From Chlamydiota bacterium (GTDB lineage Bacteria > Chlamydiota > Chlamydiia > Chlamydiales > SM23-39): DNA of 10,511 nt. The notes beneath the pieces were generated by a model. The model saw only the letters and a program-made list of their open reading frames with translations. It did not search any database and was not told the origin of the DNA. The translations under genes and the position numbers were made by a program. This document shows positions 6,625 through 10,511 of the stretch, piece after piece. The stretch spans positions 1 through 10,511 of the forward strand of contig DAIDLB010000033.1 of assembly GCA_027449725.1 (NCBI GenBank), given 5' to 3'. The number at the start of each line of letters is the position of its first letter. The stretch's first letter is position 1.

Positions 6625-7317
6625 ATGAGCAGCATTGATTATTCCCAAAGCCGAGCGCTTCTTTTAGCAGCAGACATTGAGCAGCACTTCAAATCGCAGG
6701 AACAGTGGGTTCTCGATTTTGAGCGGAACATTCAAGTGGCTCGAAAAAATTATGATGCGGAAAATGACGAGTATGACAGCCGGGAGCGCTACCCGGATAA
6801 GCGGTATTTAGAGGAACGGTTTGTTTATTGGACAACCGCTCTTAATTCCTTTGCCAGCCAGCAACAGCAGCTCGTTGATCTTTCAGGTTCTTTGCATCAG
6901 AAATTTTCGCAGTTGAACTGGGTCTTATTGGATGCGACAACGATCGCCAAATTAAAATTTATCCATACAGGGGCTGGAGAGGAGATCGAGAATTACCATT
7001 CCGAAATTCGTTCGAGGATGTCCGTAATGTCTCAAAATCTTTCTAAAATCCAGGATTTGGCAAAAAAAGCCCTTACCGAAATCAACTGGATTAGAAACCA
7101 TCCTCATAGACGGCTTCAACAAACTCTCGCCAGAGTCACCGATGGCCAATACGCTTCAAGTTACCTCTCTATAACGAACGACCGCATCTCAAGAAATGTC
7201 AGTAGCTTAGGGACGGCTGTATGGGGTTCTCAAGCGACAGCGGCCAATCCTGTCCCTTCGTTTTCGGCAAATTTACCCCCAGCATCTCAGCAAACAGCAG
7301 ATGACGACATTCTTTAG
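6625..7317 (+). CDS. Coiled-coil protein of unknown function, last gene of the unit
   Basis: From the ATG at 6625 the product has 230 residues (a GTG at 6616 in the same frame would add three and overlap the previous stop). I prefer the ATG because a GAG-rich stretch sits about 8 bases upstream. Most of the protein is long polar helix with heptad-like spacing (about residues 10-50, 62-100 and 118-165), rich in Gln, Glu, Lys and aromatic residues. The last 45 residues are a low-complexity Ser/Ala/Pro/Gln tail ending DDDIL. There is no signal peptide, membrane segment or enzymatic motif. The family is not recognised. Its base composition looks more AT-rich than the genes before it. A terminator follows four bases after the stop, so it closes the operon. 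A structural or secreted coiled-coil partner of the upstream proteins is possible but unproven. Confidence 0.75.
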   Translation: MSSIDYSQSRALLLAADIEQHFKSQEQWVLDFERNIQVARKNYDAENDEYDSRERYPDKRYLEERFVYWTTALNSFASQQQQLVDLSGSLHQKFSQLNWVLLDATTIAKLKFIHTGAGEEIENYHSEIRSRMSVMSQNLSKIQDLAKKALTEINWIRNHPHRRLQQTLARVTDGQYASSYLSITNDRISRNVSSLGTAVWGSQATAANPVPSFSANLPPASQQTADDDIL

Positions 7318-7321
7318 TTAT

Positions 7322-7389
7322 ACTCCAAGAATCGGTTATAGGCCTGCTTGAGCCTATCTTCCGATTCTTGGGGTTGTTTGAGTTTATTT
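7322..7389 (+). terminator. Rho-independent terminator of the six-gene unit
   Basis: A long hairpin: CCAAGAATCGG (7325-7335) pairs perfectly with CCGATTCTTGG (7361-7371). The stem extends outward by A-T, C-G and a T-G wobble to 7322/7374, and an inner stem is formed by ATAGGC (7338-7343) with GCCTAT (7352-7357). A T-rich stretch (TTGTTTGAGTTTATTT) follows. It starts right after the coiled-coil gene stop and precedes the kinase gene, separating the two transcription units. Confidence 0.8.
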
Positions 7390-7446
7390 AAAAAATCATT
7401 CTTCTGTCGATTAATCAATCTAATTCGATATTATATTTACAGGAGA
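7390..7446 (+). promoter_or_regulatory. AT-rich leader, probable promoter and ribosome site of the kinase gene
   Basis: Between the terminator and the kinase start lies a strongly AT-rich stretch. TATTAT at 7429-7434 or TATATT at 7432-7437 could serve as -10, but no good -35 stands at the right distance (TGTCGA at 7405-7410 is poor). AGGAGA at 7441-7446 is a clear ribosome site 7 bases before the ATG at 7454. A new promoter is expected because of the terminator just upstream. Confidence 0.4.
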
Positions 7447-7453
7447 TCCTACT

Positions 7454-8815
7454 ATGACTTTAAATATTGCAGCTATCCGCGGGGCCCAGCCGGCCATTTT
7501 GCTTGAAAAACCTCTTGCAAAAGGTCTACCGGTGCGGCTTGCATCGCAATGGTTCGTAGCTAACGCGCTCCGAAACGCCCTAACCTCTTTGCTTACGGAG
7601 CAGTCCCCCTCCTTTTCGACTCTTTCCATCGATTCGGCCAGCCTCGCCTATCTTACAACAACCGAGTCTATCGAGATCCCGACCCCAAGCGACAAGTGGG
7701 GATTTGGCTGGGACTGGTATTCGATTGTCCAAGACTTCCCGACGGTTGAGAGCCTCTACGCCGCGATCCAGCAGCGGCGAGGCCAGATAGCACAGGTCAA
7801 AGAAACCTGGCGTCCCTACATCCGGGCTATCGGTGGCTTCGACCCGATTCATCTCGGCTTAAATGAACTCTCCTTCGGCCGAAATAAACAAGGGGCTTAC
7901 CTCTTCCCCCAAGATAGCCTCTCGCCCATCTCGGATGGGATCAGCGGCTCCTATTTCCTCTCCGATGAAAACGGCCAGGTACGCTACGTCGTCAAACCGA
8001 TCGATGAAGACATCTGCTGCCTCAATAACCGGAAAGGCTTTTCTACCCCCTACGCTGAAAGTACGATCCGGAAAAACATGCCGCTCTATCTCTCTTCCAT
8101 GAGAGAAGTAGCAGCCTATGAAACGGCGAAGCTTCTGGGAGTAACCAACGTGGCTCCCCGAACAGCGCTCGCCATCCTCGAGAGCGACGCCTTCCATGAC
8201 CAGCTCGACGAAATCGATCCGTCGGAGAGGGAGCGTTACGAGAGGCTCATCACAGCCAAGCCGATCCGTGAAAAGCTTTGCTCCGTACAGGAATTTGTAC
8301 CAAACTCGAAGGTGCTCTCCGAGGGGCTGCAAAACCTGCAGCTGGCGGGCCTTTCCGATGAAGAGATTGCGGCGCGAATCGATACGCGCGATTTTGAGGA
8401 TGCGAACATCCTCCTCTGGTGCACCTACGATACTGACGGACACATGGGCAACTTTCTCGTTTATCCCAAGTCAACGGATGCGATTGGCAACGAGATCCTC
8501 GGGATCAAAAAGATCGATAACGGCCTTGCCTTCCCTGAAAAAAACGAACAGCTCCGCAATAATCTCCGCTACCTGCCCAACGCCAAAACACCTCTTACGG
8601 CAGAAGGACGGGCGAAAATCGCAGCTATCCCGATCGAAGCTCTGGCTGACCGGCTTGAGCAATTCGGCCTGGAAGGTTCTGCCCTCGCCTTGAAGGAGCG
8701 GCTCCTCTTCCTGAAAAAACTGGTCGCTGAAAATCCCGAGATGACGATCAAAGAGATCGACCAAAAAATGGCCGGCTCCAAAGGGCTCGAAGACGGTTGG
8801 AGCAGCACCTCATGA
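7454..8815 (+). CDS. Type II phosphatidylinositol 4-kinase-like protein (PI3/4-kinase fold)
   Basis: The 453-residue protein has, in its C-terminal two thirds, the landmarks of the PI4K type II branch of PI3/PI4 kinases. These are the ATP loop GISGSYFL at residues 162-169 (human PI4K2A has GSSGSYF), VVKP with Lys181, REVAAYETAKLLG near 217-229 followed by VAPRT, a hinge-like VQEFVP at 278-283, the catalytic loop DTDGHMGNFLV with Asp328 and Asn333, and the metal-binding IKKIDNGLAFP with Asp355 (PI4K2 also reads IDNGLAFP). All catalytic residues appear intact. Eukaryotic members phosphorylate phosphatidylinositol at position 4; bacterial relatives may act on lipids, proteins or ubiquitin, so the substrate is open. 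Residues 1-130 match nothing I know and include a tryptophan-rich patch (KWGFGWDWY). No signal peptide or membrane segment. A secreted, host-directed effector is inferred. A small signal-anchored protein overlaps its stop. Confidence 0.85.
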   Translation: MTLNIAAIRGAQPAILLEKPLAKGLPVRLASQWFVANALRNALTSLLTEQSPSFSTLSIDSASLAYLTTTESIEIPTPSDKWGFGWDWYSIVQDFPTVESLYAAIQQRRGQIAQVKETWRPYIRAIGGFDPIHLGLNELSFGRNKQGAYLFPQDSLSPISDGISGSYFLSDENGQVRYVVKPIDEDICCLNNRKGFSTPYAESTIRKNMPLYLSSMREVAAYETAKLLGVTNVAPRTALAILESDAFHDQLDEIDPSERERYERLITAKPIREKLCSVQEFVPNSKVLSEGLQNLQLAGLSDEEIAARIDTRDFEDANILLWCTYDTDGHMGNFLVYPKSTDAIGNEILGIKKIDNGLAFPEKNEQLRNNLRYLPNAKTPLTAEGRAKIAAIPIEALADRLEQFGLEGSALALKERLLFLKKLVAENPEMTIKEIDQKMAGSKGLEDGWSSTS

Positions 8816-9141
8816 AAAAAAAGATGACTTTTGCAACACTATTGATCCTGGCGATCGGGATTCTTCTCGGATCGTTTTACCAAGAGGAGACGCCTGCTAT
8901 GAAACTTGTGAATACCCAATCGGGCTTTGTCGTTGTGGAATTTACAGATGGAAAGGTCCGCTTCGGCGACCGGTTCCTCGAAGCGGAGATGAAAGAGAGC
9001 GGGATCCGGATCCCGCCGGCCAAAATCGCCGAGTTCGGCGGAAAAGAGATCATCTCGCTGGACGATCCCCTATTCCAAAAAGCCTTCGTCGAGATCTACG
9101 TTCCCCTCACGATCGCTTCCTCCGCCTACCGCTGGGAGTAG
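8812..9141 (+). CDS. Small signal-anchored protein, translationally coupled to the kinase gene
   Basis: The 109-residue protein starts at the ATG at 8812, whose last two bases form the TGA of the kinase gene (ATGA overlap); GGAG at 8799-8802 is a plausible ribosome site. A TTG at 8797 in frame is less likely. After KKK comes a hydrophobic stretch (residues 6-21, MTFATLLILAIGILLG), a signal peptide or membrane anchor, followed by a soluble domain of about 80 residues that alternates strand-like segments (GFVVVEFTDGKVRFGDRF) with short charged parts and ends YRWE. There are no cysteines and no catalytic motif that I recognise. It is among the most GC-rich parts of the window. It could be an envelope protein unrelated to the kinase or a partner or regulator of it; coupling suggests coordinated production only. 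Confidence 0.8.
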   Translation: MKKKMTFATLLILAIGILLGSFYQEETPAMKLVNTQSGFVVVEFTDGKVRFGDRFLEAEMKESGIRIPPAKIAEFGGKEIISLDDPLFQKAFVEIYVPLTIASSAYRWE

Positions 9142-9148
9142 AACGCGA

Positions 9149-10366
9149 TTATTGGAAGTCCCAATTAGCCATGAGATCCGCACCTTCCGCATCGCCATCC
9201 GCTCTCATTTGCTGAACAGCCGCTTCTTGCATCTCTCGATCTTCTTTTGCAGTCTCAGCGCGTGCTTTTTGGTCTTGTTCTCGTAACTGATTGCGTTTTG
9301 CAATATCTTCTTTTGTGGGCTTTGGTTCATCTGGTGGACATGTCCTATCCAAAATCTTTTGAACCATCAATGCGCGCTCAGTCGTACTTGCTGCTTCAAA
9401 GCTAAGGCCATTCGATTCAATAGAATGAAAGAACTCGCCTTCTAAACGCCGTCTCATGTAATTGCTGATATACACGCCGCAATTATAAGTATCTCGCTGA
9501 TGGGGCTCTCTATTTTGCACGACTGTCCATTCACCCGGAAATTCTCCAGTGTAGTGCCGGGAGATATGATCCATCAAGTCTTCAAGAGTATGACTTGGAT
9601 ACTTATCAATAGGGACAGATGCGCGATCTGCAATCGAAAGACCTTTTGGATCGTAGAATTCTATAGTGCGATTAACCGTATCTACACCGACCATAACCCA
9701 ATGCCTAATCGGTCGAGTACCCAACCCGATTGGATAAAAATGCAACCCGCCCTCTCTTGCTGTCAACTGTGGCAATCCTTCGCTTTCACAAGGAAGAGCA
9801 TTAGAAAGCCGAGAGTCGTAATTAAAAGAATGCGTTTTCTGTAAGCTCTTTGCAAAGGCGTCGATGGGATGAGGTTCTAAAGGTTGATTTTCCCGTAACT
9901 CAACAATGCCGGCGCGAACATTGGAAAGGATCTCAGTTTGATCCTCGCTATTTTCATAATTCTTTATCTTCGTATCAAGCTCATCCAGCTGCCCGGTATT
10001 TACTCGCACTTCTTGAAAATAGCTTTGCACAGATCGAATTGCTTTTTCAGGCAGGTAAACAACCGTTTCTCGCATCCTTCTTAAAAAGGAGCCTTCTCCG
10101 TATTCAAGGGTTCTGGGTCCGCTCTCGTCAATAATTTCAAGTGGTCTATCCACGATTTCTGCAGGATAGGCATAAGTAACTAAACGCTCGAATACATCGA
10201 TCCCGCGAAGAGCTGCAGGCGCCGTAATAAGAGCAGCCAGAGCGGAAAAGAAGGCGATTCCAAAAACTTTCACCTTATTGAGCCCTTGGGCGTCCCTCAT
10301 TTTAAGACCTAACGTCTCAAAAGCGCTTCTTTTTGAAGCTTGTGTTTCTAATCCGACTGATGCCAT
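9149..10366 (-). CDS. Membrane-anchored C48 (Ulp1-like) cysteine protease, likely deubiquitinase/deSUMOylase effector
   Basis: The 405-residue protein has a single hydrophobic segment at about residues 33-55 (VFGIAFFSALAALITAPAAL), a middle linker, and a C48-type catalytic domain at about 205-315. The domain shows RHWVMVGVD with His222, EFYDPKG with Asp239, the oxyanion Gln290 six residues before the nucleophile, and DTYNCGVY with Cys296, which is the His-Asp-Gln-Cys arrangement and spacing of Ulp1/SENP proteases. One membrane span plus a C48 domain is the layout of the chlamydial deubiquitinases ChlaDUB1 and ChlaDUB2. Family enzymes cleave ubiquitin, NEDD8 or SUMO; the substrate is not readable here. 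After the domain lies a charged helical tail (about 345-390). The start at 10366 follows a short AAGG site. The gene is more AT-rich than its convergent neighbour and has its own promoter. It acts most likely on host proteins after secretion (inference). Confidence 0.9.
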   Translation of the reverse strand: MASVGLETQASKRSAFETLGLKMRDAQGLNKVKVFGIAFFSALAALITAPAALRGIDVFERLVTYAYPAEIVDRPLEIIDESGPRTLEYGEGSFLRRMRETVVYLPEKAIRSVQSYFQEVRVNTGQLDELDTKIKNYENSEDQTEILSNVRAGIVELRENQPLEPHPIDAFAKSLQKTHSFNYDSRLSNALPCESEGLPQLTAREGGLHFYPIGLGTRPIRHWVMVGVDTVNRTIEFYDPKGLSIADRASVPIDKYPSHTLEDLMDHISRHYTGEFPGEWTVVQNREPHQRDTYNCGVYISNYMRRRLEGEFFHSIESNGLSFEAASTTERALMVQKILDRTCPPDEPKPTKEDIAKRNQLREQDQKARAETAKEDREMQEAAVQQMRADGDAEGADLMANWDFQ

Positions 10367-10405
10367 AACCTTAAATTCCCCATAACTTAATGACTTAGTC
10401 TGTTA

Positions 10406-10434
10406 ATTATATCAAGTTTTCTCTTTTTTGTCAT
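10406..10434 (-). promoter_or_regulatory. Near-consensus sigma70-type promoter of the C48 protease gene
   Basis: On the minus strand, ATGACA (10429-10434, five of six matches to TTGACA) is followed by a 17-base, A-rich spacer and a perfect TATAAT (10406-10411). The leader to the ATG at 10366 would be about 30-35 bases. A second TATAAT reads at 10448-10453 but lacks a decent -35. The remaining bases to 10511 show no gene start or RNA that I can support. Confidence 0.7.
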
Positions 10435-10511
10435 TAATATTAAAATAATTATACCGAAAAAAGTTGAAGAATCGAGAAAACCTGATTGATCGCCGAGCTT
10501 AAATGCCCTCA

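Noticed and set aside
7859..8443. A 194-residue open frame on the minus strand within the kinase gene
   Set aside because: It lies fully antisense to a gene with clear kinase motifs and has no recognisable domain; long shadow frames are expected in GC-richer DNA.
8196..8693. A 165-residue plus-strand frame in another phase of the kinase gene
   Set aside because: Its composition is Ser/Arg/Thr-rich low complexity, typical of an off-frame reading; the kinase frame explains the conservation.
8797..8811. A TTG start that would lengthen the small anchored protein by five residues
   Set aside because: The ATG at 8812 has a GGAG at proper distance and the usual ATGA coupling; the TTG has none of this.
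7454..8815. Annotation of the kinase as a HipA-like toxin
   Set aside because: HipA shares the broad kinase fold, but the GSYF loop and the IDNGLAFP motif are specific to the PI4K type II branch, and there is no HipB-like DNA-binding partner upstream.
1..10511. tRNA, rRNA, CRISPR arrays or insertion sequences
   Set aside because: No direct-repeat/spacer pattern, transposase motif, terminal inverted repeat or tRNA-like clover pattern was seen on reading both strands; gaps between genes are all under 150 bases.

Overview
The window looks like a piece of a chromosome from an environmental, amoeba- or protist-associated member of the Chlamydiota (Parachlamydiales-like). This is inferred from gene content rather than from any marker gene. 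The indications are a membrane-anchored C48 (Ulp1-like) ubiquitin/SUMO-type cysteine protease, a type II phosphatidylinositol 4-kinase-like protein, a small protein with an Inc-like bilobed hydrophobic domain, and a series of unrecognised helical or secreted proteins typical of obligate intracellular bacteria. Another intracellular bacterium such as a Legionella relative is not excluded.

Left part (1-2437, minus strand): a PagL-like lipid A 3-O-deacylase, then a well-formed sigma70-type promoter, then a YheT-family alpha/beta hydrolase followed 51 bases later by an HD-domain phosphohydrolase that runs off the left edge. The HD protein unusually begins with a signal-peptide-like segment. These look like one promoter-driven two-gene unit plus a separate outer-membrane enzyme gene.

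Middle part (2535-7374, plus strand): a tightly packed six-gene unit with gaps of at most 9 bases and several stop/start overlaps, closed by a strong hairpin terminator. It holds a secreted protein made of two copies of an 80-residue unit, two long helical proteins that are diverged paralogues of each other, a proline-rich Inc-like membrane protein between those two, a double zinc-ribbon protein, and a coiled-coil protein. The shared layout suggests that the products act together, possibly as host-interaction proteins. No function is established for any except the generic metal-binding fold of the zinc ribbon.

Right part (7375-10511): a plus-strand pair consisting of the PI4K type II-like kinase and a small signal-anchored protein that starts inside the kinase stop codon. 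Converging on it from the minus strand is the C48 protease gene, visibly AT-richer than its neighbour, with its own near-consensus promoter (ATGACA - 17 bases - TATAAT). The kinase and the protease are both eukaryote-like enzymes and are the best candidate host-directed effectors here. No tRNA, rRNA, CRISPR array or insertion sequence was recognised, and no stretch over 300 bases lacks a gene.
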